In this document: positions 1 to 9,900 of the stretch, piece by piece
Layout of the letters: every line of letters starts with the position of its first letter
How positions within the stretch are numbered: the stretch's first letter is position 1
Assembly (NCBI GenBank): GCA_902651635.1
Contig: CACRSC010000118.1
Span: 362,649-391,450 of the forward strand
From: Mastigamoeba balamuthi
Lineage: Eukaryota; Evosea; Mastigamoebida; Mastigamoebidae
Reading direction: 5' to 3'
Length of the DNA stretch: 28,802 nucleotides
Program-made: the position numbers and the translations under genes
The notes under the pieces: model-generated
Database searches by the model: none
What the model saw: the letters and a program-made list of their open reading frames with translations, nothing else
What the model was told of the DNA's origin: nothing

Positions 1-195
1 CGCAGGCACACTGCACATCACAGAGGGACCCGTGGTCAGATCGAAGGTGCCTGGGGAGATGTCGGCGAGTGCGGATTTCCAGATCACCAAGTACTCTAAG
101 CCCACTTTTTTTTTGAATGTGTCAATCGATGGGGGCCACCGAGAGCGGCGTTTGCTGCTCTGGACCCCGCGCGGTGCGCTGTGCTGCGCCGTTCA

Positions 196-668
196 GATCC
201 CTGGCACTTGCCTTGGCCGCAAATCGCCGCGGTCGCAGAAGACCGACTTATGCGTGCGGCGTATGGCTTCGGTGACCGAATTGTAGGCCGTGAGGCCCGC
301 GGCCTTTGCCTGGCTGTTGGCGATGACCCTGCTGCCCTGCTCGCATAACAACCTGCGTATCTCTACGAGGTCTCCGGCGCTGGTGCCGTAGTAAGTGATG
401 GACTGCGTGACGACGATGGGGCGGGTTGTGTCGACGGTCTTTCGCGGGCAGTAGAACTCGCGGTCGCCCATGCGGAAGGAGTTAAACAGCTTGTCCTTGT
501 CGTAAACACCATTGTAGCGGTTGCAGGCGGTAGTGTCGATGAAGTCGCTCTTCCTGTGAGCCTTTGGCGGATTTCCTTGCGCACAATTAGCATCTCCCAG
601 CAGTGCTCCCCGCAAGTCGAACCATGCGAGTCTCTGCGATCATGCCGCTCTTCACTCTTTTCGACGAG
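196..668 (-). pseudogene. GH7 cellulase relic (catalytic motif destroyed)
   Basis: The minus strand reads as a decayed copy of the intact GH7 gene at 24653-26288. Around 560-205 it carries [37 protein letters not shown] and KSVFCDR. These match [37 protein letters not shown] and KSVFGDR in order. Upstream, in another frame (about 668-590), are VEKSEERHDRRDS and TCGEHCWEM, corresponding to [12 protein letters not shown] and [11 protein letters not shown]. The E-x-D-x-x-E catalytic signature is therefore broken, a frameshift and a roughly 30-base deletion follow it, and another frame slip lies near 225. No signal peptide or first exon is seen. It abuts a kelch relic at about 670, so a deletion or rearrangement joined two unrelated genes. 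Homology to the window's own GH7 gene is clear. Whether decay extends left of 196 is uncertain. Confidence 0.8.
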
Positions 669-674
669 CCCACT

Positions 675-868
675 GGGTAGCCTGGGACATCGCAATTGGC
701 CCACATTCCATTGGCGACGTTAAGCACAGTTGCACAGCGCTTCAAGGGCGAGGCCTCAATATCGGCTGCGGTTCTGTAGAATGACAGTTCCCGTGGCTCA
801 GAGGGTATCAACTGTGTAGTCCTCCACACAGTGCCCATCAGCAGTGCCCCCCACGGGTCGTAGGTCCT
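675..868 (-). pseudogene. Kelch-family relic B, internally deleted, fused to GH7 relic
   Basis: The minus strand encodes GALLMGT, a hallmark of the N-terminal region of the intact kelch genes here, followed at once by VWRTT. In the intact paralogues LLMGT and LWRTA are separated by roughly 70-80 residues, so an internal segment is missing. Further on, NVANGMWANCDVP matches the intact DVAEGVWTHCDVP. The frame then runs into the GH7 relic near 670. No intact start, later kelch blades or C-terminus remain. The assignment rests on three ordered matches to the paralogues at 1870-3045 and 14442-15632. Confidence 0.65.
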
Positions 869-889
869 CCATACAACACCAGTGCCGAT

Positions 890-1479
890 TTCCTGCTGTC
901 AGCGTATGCGAGATACTCGCGACTCAATTGTATCGTATGCAAAATTAAAGGTGTGAGAATCATGTGCTGCCCGCTCCTGTCCTGGCGGCATGCCCGGTCC
1001 CGGCAAAGCTGCAGAAGGAGGTACGAGGTCGCAGAAACGCGAGCTGTCCTCTTCAGCCGCGCGTCTATCATTTTCATTCATGTGTGGATCTATTGGCACT
1101 CGGCAATGACGAACACCACAATGAGGAGCAGTTAAGTTGTCTAAGCGTTCTGGAACAAGTGCCACTTGATACGTTCTGTGGTCATCAGGCCTCATCAGCA
1201 GAAGTCAGTCAGTCTCTTGTGGAAGGCGAGTCTTCGACCTTCTCAGCACTCGGGCATAGGGCGAACAGCAACACAGGTGTCGGTCAAGGATCAGCAGAGG
1301 TCTATGAGTGTGTAGGGCGAGAGTAGCGACACGGGGCTGTCCTCCCCCACGCGGCTGTGTGTGCCCATCAGCAGGGCACCGAGTGGCCCTGCACCGATGC
1401 CGCTGCTCTTGCTTGCCATCCGGTTGAGGCTGTTAGATCTGATTGCAATCAAACAATTGTAGCCGAGGAAATCGCTCAA
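890..1479 (-). pseudogene. Kelch-family relic A (N-terminal half, decayed)
   Basis: The minus strand from 1479 begins with TTGAGCGAT where intact paralogues have ATGAGCGAT, so the start codon appears lost. It then reads GALLMGTHSRVGEDSPVSLL, nearly identical to the intact N-terminal block, and stops after IDLC near 1291. Colinear fragments follow: QLCRDRAC near 1030-985 matches QLRRGRAL at DNA level, and a YDTIESR segment near 910 resembles YDIVEGR. Spacing roughly follows the intact gene. In-frame stops and frame shifts make it non-functional. Confidence 0.65.
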
Positions 1480-1869
1480 ATAAATATTGTTTCATGCGAG
1501 AGAGATCATGAAATAATGAGCTCTGCTCTGGTGAATAGTATTTGGGTTCCTTCCCTGTGTTCCAGTGTTTCGTGAAGTTAGACCTCAAGCTTATTACTTA
1601 ATATGCAATGCTACAAACTACAGTTGACCTGAACAACTAGCTGCCCAGCACCTGATGCCGACCGGTTGGTACCTGAAAAAGCCCTTCGAAAACCCCTAGT
1701 GTTCTGATTTGAAGAGAACAACATACTGAATCTAAAGACTTCTTTTGCAGACTCTGCTGGTTCACCTCATCTCGCACTAACCAACCAGCGACTCTGCATC
1801 GATGATGACATGCTTTGTCCTTCCTGCCTGTAACTCTGATCTGCCATTACCAGGCATATGGAGCCAGTC
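1480..1869. other. Intergenic, no gene seen
   Basis: This stretch lies between the upstream side of kelch relic A and the 3' end of the intact kelch gene. It is less GC-rich than the genes. No reading frame with recognisable similarity, RNA gene or clear repeat was found. It probably holds the 3' flank of the kelch gene. Confidence 0.5.
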
Positions 1870-3045
1870 TCAGGCAAAAATTCGAACCGCAGCAGAGTTG
1901 TGGCGGATGAAATCACATAGATAAGGGACACTGGGCATACTGGGCAGGCTCTTCCACTCATCGGAAGCTGGTAGATAGAGTTCCACACTGCCGGTGTAAT
2001 CGCTGGAGATCATCTTGCCGCCCAGCACAGCTACGCCATGTTCCCCACCGATATCGATGCAAACGACCCCGCCGTACGCACGGGGCTGCCGCAGCTGCGC
2101 AATTGGTTCCCACCTGAGGGGCATTCGCACGTCAAGCCTCAGGTTCCTGGCAGGCACGTCAGAGGACCGACCTCGAGGAGCTCCTTCGAATCCACCGACG
2201 CAGTACACGTGGTCACCACACGCCGACATGCCTACGCCAACGGCACCGTGCTCTCCGAAACTGCCCTCGGTCGCTGTCTCCCAGCGGTGCTCCCGCGGGT
2301 CGAACCTCGATAGCGAATATGAATTACCGCGTTCGTTGCCGACGAGAGCCCACATGGATCCCCTGAGCGAGCTCACAGACTGGAGGTCGCCCGCGGGGAT
2401 AGGGTCCGCTCTGGTGATCCACTGCGAGCCGTCCTGTGCCAGCACACTTGCTCTGTCCGATTTCTCTCGTCTGCCGAGGCCCCCGAGCACCCAGTAGTCG
2501 CCCTCGTGGTTCACTGCGCAGTGGTTGCACACCTCCGGCGTGGGGACATCGCAGTGCATCCACACGCCCTCGGCAACGTCGAGCACACACGATGGCGCCC
2601 ACCCAGTGTTAGCACGAATAGAAGAGGCTCCAAGGTCATCCAGTAGACCACCGCAGACGAGGGCCCGCCCTCGGCGAAGCTGCGCTACTGCAGTACCGAT
2701 CCGGAAATCTGTGGAGGTGGTAGCAGCTGATGCGGTCCTCCACAGCCATTGTTCGGGGTCCCCTGCCGCAGCAATGGCGTAGAAGGGAGGCAGAGAACGT
2801 AGATTCGGCATATCCGTGTCCGTGTGCGACCGTTGCAGGACATTGGCCTCGACGATGGCGGATTCCCCGAGGGCTCTGCAGAGATCATGGAGCATGAAGT
2901 GCGAGAGCAGCGACACGGGGCTGTCCTCCCCCAGGCGCCTGTGCGTGCCCATCAGCAGCGCCTCCACAGGCCCTAAGCCCGCCCCTCGGTAACCCCCAGT
3001 CTGAGTAGGGTGCGGTGCTCCCTGGGTGCTTTCAGCGTCTTCCAT
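1870..3045 (-). CDS. Intact kelch-repeat beta-propeller protein (copy 1)
   Basis: This is an intronless 391-residue reading frame. ATG at 3045 is the first in-frame ATG, and it places the N-terminus level with the two paralogues at 12753 and 14442. Residues about 30-65 form a family-specific block (EALLMGTHRRLGEDSPVSLL, then SHFMLHDLCRAL). About five kelch-like blades follow, with VCGG, EGDYWVLGG, YCVGG and AVLGG strand signatures, alternating with aromatic positions such as GVWMHCDVP and HRWETA. The C-terminus (VELYLPASDEW, then AAVRIFA) matches the paralogues and argues for completeness. There is no signal peptide or membrane segment, so it is probably a cytosolic or nuclear protein-interaction propeller. 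The N-terminal block could be a divergent adaptor-binding motif, but I do not recognise it as a named domain. It lies divergent to the double-psi-barrel gene. Confidence 0.85.
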   Translation of the reverse strand: MEDAESTQGAPHPTQTGGYRGAGLGPVEALLMGTHRRLGEDSPVSLLSHFMLHDLCRALGESAIVEANVLQRSHTDTDMPNLRSLPPFYAIAAAGDPEQWLWRTASAATTSTDFRIGTAVAQLRRGRALVCGGLLDDLGASSIRANTGWAPSCVLDVAEGVWMHCDVPTPEVCNHCAVNHEGDYWVLGGLGRREKSDRASVLAQDGSQWITRADPIPAGDLQSVSSLRGSMWALVGNERGNSYSLSRFDPREHRWETATEGSFGEHGAVGVGMSACGDHVYCVGGFEGAPRGRSSDVPARNLRLDVRMPLRWEPIAQLRQPRAYGGVVCIDIGGEHGVAVLGGKMISSDYTGSVELYLPASDEWKSLPSMPSVPYLCDFIRHNSAAVRIFA

Positions 3046-3418
3046 TCGCTCTGTTTGTCTGTAGCAATTGAAATCAAGTGAACTGATGAAAAATCTATCT
3101 GGGTGATTCTTCTTCAATTCACCACACACCACGATTCATGACATTACGTGCAATGGTCGATTCGCAGTTTAGAAATGACTTTGCCATTCCCAATGGTGTC
3201 ACGCCCATCGGTGGTGCCGTTGTTATGCGCACTTTTTCATTTCCGTAACGCCAACGTCTTAATCCCGCGTTGTTGCACTGGATGTTGCAAAGAAAGCGGT
3301 TGTGCAGGTGTGCAACGGCTTTTATTCCTCATCGGGCACAACGGTTTTACAATCCCTCAATAACCGCCTCTTTCAGTCTTTAAGAAAACAGCCGCTCTAC
3401 ACAGTCTGTTGGCAAGAC
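3046..3418. promoter_or_regulatory. Divergent intergenic region, kelch copy 1 / double-psi-barrel gene
   Basis: This 373-base spacer separates two divergently oriented starts and should hold both promoters. Next to the kelch start on the minus strand is CTTGATTTCAATTG. It shares only the TTGATTT core with the element upstream of kelch copies 2 and 3. No convincing TATA box or RNA gene was seen. Confidence 0.4.
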
Positions 3419-4231
3419 ATGGTTTCTGGAGTCTCACGCGCAGTGCTGCTGGTGGCCCTAGCGAGTGCAGCTGCAGCTCTCTCGCACGTCTCTCTTACAC
3501 CGTTCTCTGGAGCGCTGCTCATTCGACTTGCCTTTGCTGTTCATGGGGGCGTAGGAACTGGACGAGGGCTGTGGGCGCAGTGGACCCCTGCTCGACGACG
3601 CCAGCGGGGCAGAAGGTGAGCGGGTTCCTGACGTACTTTAGCGACGACGTGTACGCGTGCGACAGCTGGAACGGCAGGGCCAAGAAGACCAAGGACATGT
3701 TCGTGGCGCTCAACGGCGTGTGCGGCATGGACAACAGCAAGTACTGCGACCGCTGCGTCGCCATCCAGGGCGCCGACGGCAAAGTCCTCCAGCCCGTCCG
3801 TGTCATCGACTTCTGCGACCCCAGCAACTGCGGCTACCTCAAGAAGGTCACCTGGGCCCTTCTTCCATTTTCGACTGCCCCACAGAGCATCTCGTGGCTC
3901 ATTCGCCATCGCGCACTTCAAACAGGAGCACCTCGACGTGCTGGACAACAATGGCAACGCGGCGTACAAGCAACTGGACCAGGGCGTCAACAACAAGGAT
4001 GGGCTCCCCGTCATCACGTGGTGGTGGCTACCTTCGTGCTCTGCCGATCCGCACGTGAGCTCGGACAAGTCGACCAAGTCTGATGCCGTCCACGTATCGT
4101 CGTCCAGGTCGGGCAGGTCCAAGTCGCACACCAATGATGACGACTTCAGCAACATCGGCGGTGCCCAGAGCACTTGGGCTCCGAGTTGTGCGGTCCTGAC
4201 AGCGATATGCTGGGCTCAGTGGGTGCTGTGA
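3419..4231 (+). CDS. Secreted double-psi-beta-barrel (expansin/RlpA-like) protein, C-terminally anchored?
   Basis: Proposed exons are 3419-3483, 3555-3846 and 3926-4231, giving 220 residues. Exon 1 encodes a signal peptide (MVSGVSRAVLLVALASAAAA). The first intron is a phase-compatible GC-AG intron (TC|GCACGT...GCGTAG). The second is GTCACC...AACAG. The mature part has the plan of a small Cys-rich double-psi barrel: GFLTYFSDDVYACDSW, a VALNGVCG stretch, YCDRCVAIQG, VRVIDFCDPSNCGYLK, then HLDVLDNNGNAAYKQLD. These resemble the strand order, V-x-V-x-D-x-C core and D-L-D strand of expansin, barwin and RlpA-like domains. A Ser/Lys-rich linker and hydrophobic tail follow, resembling those of the GH7 enzyme (see findings). 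Family members loosen or bind polysaccharide, so a role with the cellulase is inferred. No expansin carbohydrate-binding second domain is present. A plain barwin-like defence protein is an alternative. Confidence 0.65.
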
Positions 4232-4522
4232 AAAACACCGCGAGCAGCGCAATGCAGGGGCCCCCTCCTCTCCGCTCCCACCGCTCCCACCCCACCCTCC
4301 TCGCGCTCCCGCAGAGAAACCTAGATGTGTGGGTCAAGCACACGGTGTACATGACTGTAACAACGCAGATCAGATATCATTCAGGAGGACTGGATCTGGA
4401 AACAAGATCAAGGTTTATTCTCGGGTAACTGTGTCTGGTAGAGTACAGTACATCCCGTTCTTAGAGAATTACTGAGTATCCTCACACCAGCATCATACTC
4501 TCTCATCTCTGGTGCTGCTCCG

Positions 4523-6136
4523 TCAATAGAAGTCAGCTGTCCACTAAGCGGAGATAAGGGGGAAATCAAAATCGAATTTCTTACCCGGGAGTGATACCAC
4601 TTCTTTTTCTGCAGTGATATTTCATTAAGAATGTAGTAGAGCTTTCCACCATCGCACCAGCAATACTCCAGAGTATCGTCCGTATTGATTTGGCACAGTA
4701 GCTGTTCGTTCTGCATAATTGTATTGGAATAAGGCTGAATGGGATCAAAACAGCCCAGAAGGTAGTGGCATGCCCCAGAGCTGGGAATCGCTTGTACGCA
4801 ATCTTTTCTCCATTGTGTAAGCCATCCCCTAATATCTATCTCCTCTATCTCCCGTGGAACTCCTCTAACAGCATCAACAGATGGCAGCATGAACAAGGGC
4901 CTGAAGCGAATAGTGGCTGCCAACCCTGCTGGGTATCCACACTCCCGTTGCTCGGGTCGTCCGGGTCAGCTTCAGTGGAGTATTGCTTCCGCTCCAGGTC
5001 CCCTTGTACGTGAAAATTGTGCCACTGGACAAGATTTTCCCCAAGCTCGTTTCGGAGGATATCGAGGTTCCCAAAGAAGTAAAGCATCCCTGACTGAGGC
5101 AGCATTCCCGTCATGTCGAATTTCGATGCTTCGAAGCAATTTACCTGTATTGAGGTCATTTTTGATGGTGACAATCTGTGGGTCTGACCTGGCAGAGGAA
5201 TGGAATATCGAGGTTGTTGCGCATCGGCCATGTGAAGCCAGCAGATCGGGGAATATCGGGTAGACCGTTCCACTTGCTTGCTCCAAGTGGGATGTCGTCA
5301 TGCCGATCTGCTTCTTCAGGGTCGAGGGCAATCCCTGGGCGCATCAGTGGCCTTATCGCCCTCCAGAGGACATCACAGATATCAGAGGCTTTTTTCTGAA
5401 TCATTTCCGAATTCTCCGGGTTCCTGCTTTGCTGGAGCATTTTTAAGATTGTGCGGTAATAGGTGGGCGTACCGTTGTGAGCGTTTTCCATTCATCTGGG
5501 CTGATTACCCGTCTCACATGAGCCAAGTCGATCTTATTCTCTCCGGCCGTGGAGTCGGTGACCAGAATGTCGACCACGTCTGGAAGCTTGTCCTCTAGTA
5601 CAGCGTTCGCTCCGAAACAGGGGCAGCTGCGCATGATGCGGCGCCGGGTATTGTGGTCCAGGCTCAACGACACGAACACTGTCTTGTCTTGCAGTTCGTC
5701 GCGGCCTTCCTCCATCGCCACTTGTAGGCCTACGCGTGTCCACAGCGACTCCATGAGCTGAGTGCACATGAAGTAAGCACCACATGTTAATCAACAGAGC
5801 TCGTACGTGGTTACGAATCTTGGGCAGGCTGTCGAGTGCATCGGAAACAAGGCAGGAGATGGCGTCGATGCTCTCTAGAGATTGGAAGAACCGAGTAGGA
5901 GGCAGTCCAGGTCTCCCGAGGGCAGTCCACTTGGAGCACAGAGAAGCAGAGGCCGCGAGGACACGGGACGAGCAGACAGCCCCAAGCCAGCGCTTGGAGA
6001 CGAGGCGCATGGACCGCGGGTCGCACAGGGGCGAAGAGAACTCGAGGACCCTGCTGAGAACATTGAGGGGAAGGCAGTCGATGGGGCAGAGGGTGTCCGA
6101 GTTGTCGAGACGAGCGCTCTTCTGCACAAGAGACAT
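4523..6136 (-). CDS. F-box protein fused to DUF1963/YwqG-like domain
   Basis: Proposed exons are 6136-5807, 5757-5473, 5431-5189, 5144-4585 and 4543-4523. The first three introns are 49, 41 and 44 bases and the last 41, all GT-AG with matching phases. ATG at 6136 starts the frame. Residues about 14-60 form an F-box (CPIDCLPLNVLSRVLEF, RSMRLVSKRWLGAVCS), which normally binds Skp1 in SCF ubiquitin ligases. About 100 uncharacterised residues follow. The third and fourth exons carry DUF1963/YwqG hallmarks: SKWNGLPDIP, FTWP, FLCQV spliced to NCFEAS, LPQSGMLYFFGNLD, HYLLGCFDPIQ, LLCQINTDD and WCDGGKLYYIL. The last intron brings in WTADFY and a stop at 4523. One problem remains: the frame changes by one within 4927-5011. 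This means either a one-base indel or a further 59-base intron (CAC|GTACAA...CCCGAG, 5011-4953). Length is about 460-480 residues. The gene may be functional or recently broken. Confidence 0.6.
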
Positions 6137-6956
6137 CCTCACGAGAAAGCACAAAATGAGGCTCTCAGTGCTATTAGCAATTGATAGATGGCTGATTCGC
6201 TGGATTCGCGTATCTTCGCCGGCGGGGAGCTGAGCTGATCATCACCAGCGAGATTCTCTCTGAGCTCATCAAACAATGCACGTCTGACCCTCGCCTATTT
6301 CAGCAAGCACAACCGCCGGTGACACAAGCAAAGTAAAGCGCCTTGCAGGATTCTATCTCCTGTAATCAAGTGTGCGAGTCAGGAGCTGGTTTCACAAGTA
6401 CGGCTCTACACTTGTCCGAGTTCCACACCGCTGAAATCAACGCGGGGTAGGGCTGAACGCGCAGCTGGAACAGCCGCACTCTTGTGCTACACGGCAACAC
6501 AGTTGCCTTTTTGATCGCTGGAGGGAAAACCCGAACCTCAGAGGGTCCCCCGTGGCCGCCACTGCGGGCCATTTGGCCACAGCCCCCGGCCAATCAAACA
6601 CCGCCCAAGTCAGCATCGCAGCCCCCAGTCTCCTGTTTCACCTCTGGCGGGCTGCTGCCAGTCCGCTGCGATCAGTGCAGTGCGCAGTGCGCGCCAGCAG
6701 AAATAGCTGAATTCCGCGGATCTTGTAAAACGAGGGCAGAGAATCGCGCACTGCCAAAAATAACAAAGCGCAGCAGAGCCAGTGAGTGCGGAGCTGCTCG
6801 CCCACCAACCGCATCAGAGGAACAGGCACATACACAGGTGCAGCAACACGCACAGGCCGCCCAGCGGCAGCGGCAGCAGCAGACTGGACACTGACAGACC
6901 CGCCACGGGGGCCCCACAGCAGAGTCCGCAGCAGCAGCAGAGCACTGCAGCGGAAA
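6137..6956. promoter_or_regulatory. Divergent intergenic region upstream of F-box and phosphodiesterase genes
   Basis: About 820 bases separate the two divergent starts. The half next to the phosphodiesterase is GC-rich, with a CCAAT pentamer at 6590-6594 next to CACCGCCC. The stretch before ATG 6957 is rich in CAG/GCAG triplets and probably forms a 5' UTR. Long reading frames here on both strands are composition-driven and show no family similarity. Confidence 0.4.
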
Positions 6957-9900
6957 ATGTACAAGCGGGGCACCAAGGAGGCCGCCGAGCAGCGTGGCCA
7001 CATCGGCCGCACCCTCCTCGACATCGCCTCTCTCGACGCCCTCCGCTACAACAAGCCCAGGTGCGCCCCAGTGCCTCGTGTCGCCCCTGTTCCAAAGGGC
7101 CCGCGGAGTGGCCCTCTCCGCGGATGTCCTGTCCTCCCCCTCTGAAGCGAAATGCATCGGGGTTAATTCCACTACCTCCGACGGGCCATTGTGCCTGCAC
7201 GCTGCTGTGCGCGATGGATCGCCCTGGGCGCGGGGGGGCGCGGTGAGGGCACCGCGACAGTGCGCCTGTTTGGCCTTATTAACTGTGCACTTCGCCTGCG
7301 ATCGCAGCCCCGCCATTGCGCGTTCGCGGATAGGCCTGGGGCGGCAGCAGGGCTCCGCGACGACGCTGGAGAGCGGCAAGCACGGCGACAGCTCGTACAT
7401 GCTCGACGCCGCGGGGCGCGGGCGGCAGCAGAAGCTGCGCGCGATCGCCCCGCTGGAGCGCATGTCGAGCACTCCGCGGACCGCGCGGCCCGTAAACTCG
7501 GCGCACCCCGCCAAGCAGCCCCGGCGTACACCTAACGCCACGCCACGGCACGCAGTCTAAGTCGTCCCTCTATGGTGCAGCGGGGTCGAGCGCCATGCGC
7601 GTGCCCGCGCCGCTGGCGAGGCCGCCGTCGCCGGGGCTCACGGGGCTCGCGCACGCGCCCGCGGCGGCGGCGGCCGCTGTCGTGGCGTCGGCGACGATCG
7701 AGCCGCTGCAGGCGCTCGCGGCGCAGTCTGTGGCAAACGTGCTTGAGTGCCTCGCGGCCATCACGGCGCCCCACGACAACATCTCGCAGGCCAAGGAGAC
7801 CATCACCACAGCCGTGCGTTCTCCTGCTCGCTCGCCTGCGCGGCAACAGCTCAATTGAATTGCTCCGCCTGTTTCTGGGGGTGCTCTGGAACAAACTGAG
7901 CGGTTATAAGTTCCACTCCGCCCTCATGCATGCATGCAGGCCCAGTGGTTATCCGTATTCTGAGTTCAGAGGGTCTGTGCAGAAATGCTGTCTTGTTAAG
8001 TTGTCAAGTCTAGGGAAGGACCGTGATGCTATGGGTCTGTGCTCTCCCTCGTCTAATTCGTTGTCTCTTGCGACGCAGGTGAGCAAGATGCTGGGGGCGC
8101 GCAAGGCGTACGTGTACGAGCTGGACAGGGAGACAGCGACGATGCACCTGCACTACCGCGAGGAGGCGGGCCCCGTCGACCAGTCGTACCCCTCGACGCG
8201 CGGCATCACTGGCCTGGCCATCACGACCTGCGCCATCGTCAACGTCACCAAGGCTGCCATGCACACCTCGTTCGACGCGCAGGTCGACGACCACGCTGCG
8301 GGACCCCGAGCTGTCGGCGCCATCGTCTGCGCTCCGCTCATGTCCGAGGACGGCACCGTCCTGGGCGCCATCACGGCGTCGACCAAGGGCGCCGACGGCC
8401 TCGCGGGGTTCGCGCCCGAGGACGAGGCCGCGCTCAAGATCGCCTCGCCCTTCATCACCAACGCGCTGCGCGTGGCCTCGCTCGCGGGCAGGCGCACGCT
8501 GACCGCCACGGCCAACCGCGCGATATCGGGAGAACTCGAGCCCGCGCAGCTCTACACGGCCGTCTCTGTCCGCGCCTGCGAACTCTTTGGCTGCGAGGCC
8601 TGCCAGGTGCCCCATCAGTTGATTCGCACCGTTCGCTGCGCTTCTGGTTGCGTCGCTGATGTCCGTTTCATTCAATTGAATTCGATCCGGGAGAAATTCA
8701 AAGGGGTTCTTGATGCTGCGTGTCTCTCTGACACTGAGAAACGTAGGTGTTCGTCGTGGACGGGGCGACGGGGGAGCTGTACTTGGCGTCGGGGTCGGAC
8801 ATGACGCTGGTGACGACGGAGCGCAGCGTGGTGAGCCATGTGGTGACGACGGGCGACCCTGTGGTGGTCCCCAAGAACGCCAGCGAGCACGCGGCGTTCA
8901 ACGCGCTCGTGGACCAGCCCAAGGACATTGTGGCACGCAACCTGTGGGCGATGCCCATCACCAGCTCCAAGCAGGTTGTCGGCGTCGTCGAGCTCATCAA
9001 CCGCAAGCACTTCCCCTTCGGCCACAACGAGGACTCGCTCCTCCGCATGTTCGTCGCCCAGGTACCGCTGTCCCGCCTGAGCTGCTCCCCTCGTTTCTTC
9101 TCTGGTCCTTTTCCATCGAGACGGACGCCTATAAGAGCAGTCCGCTCACTTTTCCGGGGTGGGAGTAGTAGGGAGAGGCCTCCAAAAGGTGGTGGGGGCC
9201 TTGAGTATCTGTGGATGTCGCTTTCCCCTTCCCCTTGCCTCCTTGCTCTCCATTGCGCCATTCCACATCAAAGACGGGCTGACGGCTGTGGGGCTCTGCA
9301 CTGGCAGGTCAGCGAGTGCGTGCAGAACGCGGGGCTGTACAGCAAGACAGCGAGCAGCCTGCAGGCGGCAGTGTCGACGCAGGCCAAGTACCAGGCGCTG
9401 CTGGAGGTGGCCGAGGCGCTGGCAGTGCACCTCGAGGGCGAGGGCCTCGTCGCGATGATCCTGAGCAGGGCCCGCGAGCTCGTCAACGCCGAGCGCTCGG
9501 CGCTGTTCCTGATCGACGAGTCGACCAACGAGCTCGTCTCGCAGGTCGCCGAGGGCACGGAGAGCGGGTTCCGGTTCCCCGCGAACCAGGGCATCGCGGG
9601 GCACGTGGCGACGACGGGCGAGGTGCAGAACATCGACGACGTGTACAGCGACAAGCGGTTCAACACGGACATCGACAAGATCACGGGGTTCAAGACGCGC
9701 AACATCATCTGCGTGCCCATCAAGAGCAGCGACGAGCGCATCATCGGCGTCACCGAGATCATCAACAAGAAGGCCGGGGGGTTCACCAAGGAGGACGAGG
9801 AGCTGCTCAAGGTCTTCAGCATCTTCTGCGGCCTCGCCCTGCACAACGCCAACCTCTACGAGGAGGCCCTCAACCAGCAGAAGAAGGCCCAGGCCCTCCT

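Noticed and set aside
1-195. Possible extension of the GH7 relic to the window edge, with a minus-strand stretch vaguely like the segment ahead of SPNAQ.
   Set aside because: Similarity is too weak and interrupted by an A/T run near 110, so the relic was ended at 196.
1262-1290. A minus-strand stretch TDTCVAVR next to kelch relic A resembles the C-terminal SCVAVRSLL of kelch copy 3.
   Set aside because: Later pieces of the relic are colinear with the N-terminal half of the gene, so a C-terminal tail here would be out of order. The match is short and probably chance.
6672-7541. Minus-strand open frame of 289 codons opposite the first phosphodiesterase exons.
   Set aside because: It has low-complexity Cys/Ala/Arg text, no family motifs, and overlaps better supported exons and their promoter.
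9130-9142. TATA-like word in CCTATAAGAGC.
   Set aside because: It lies inside intron 5 of the phosphodiesterase, with no start or gene following.
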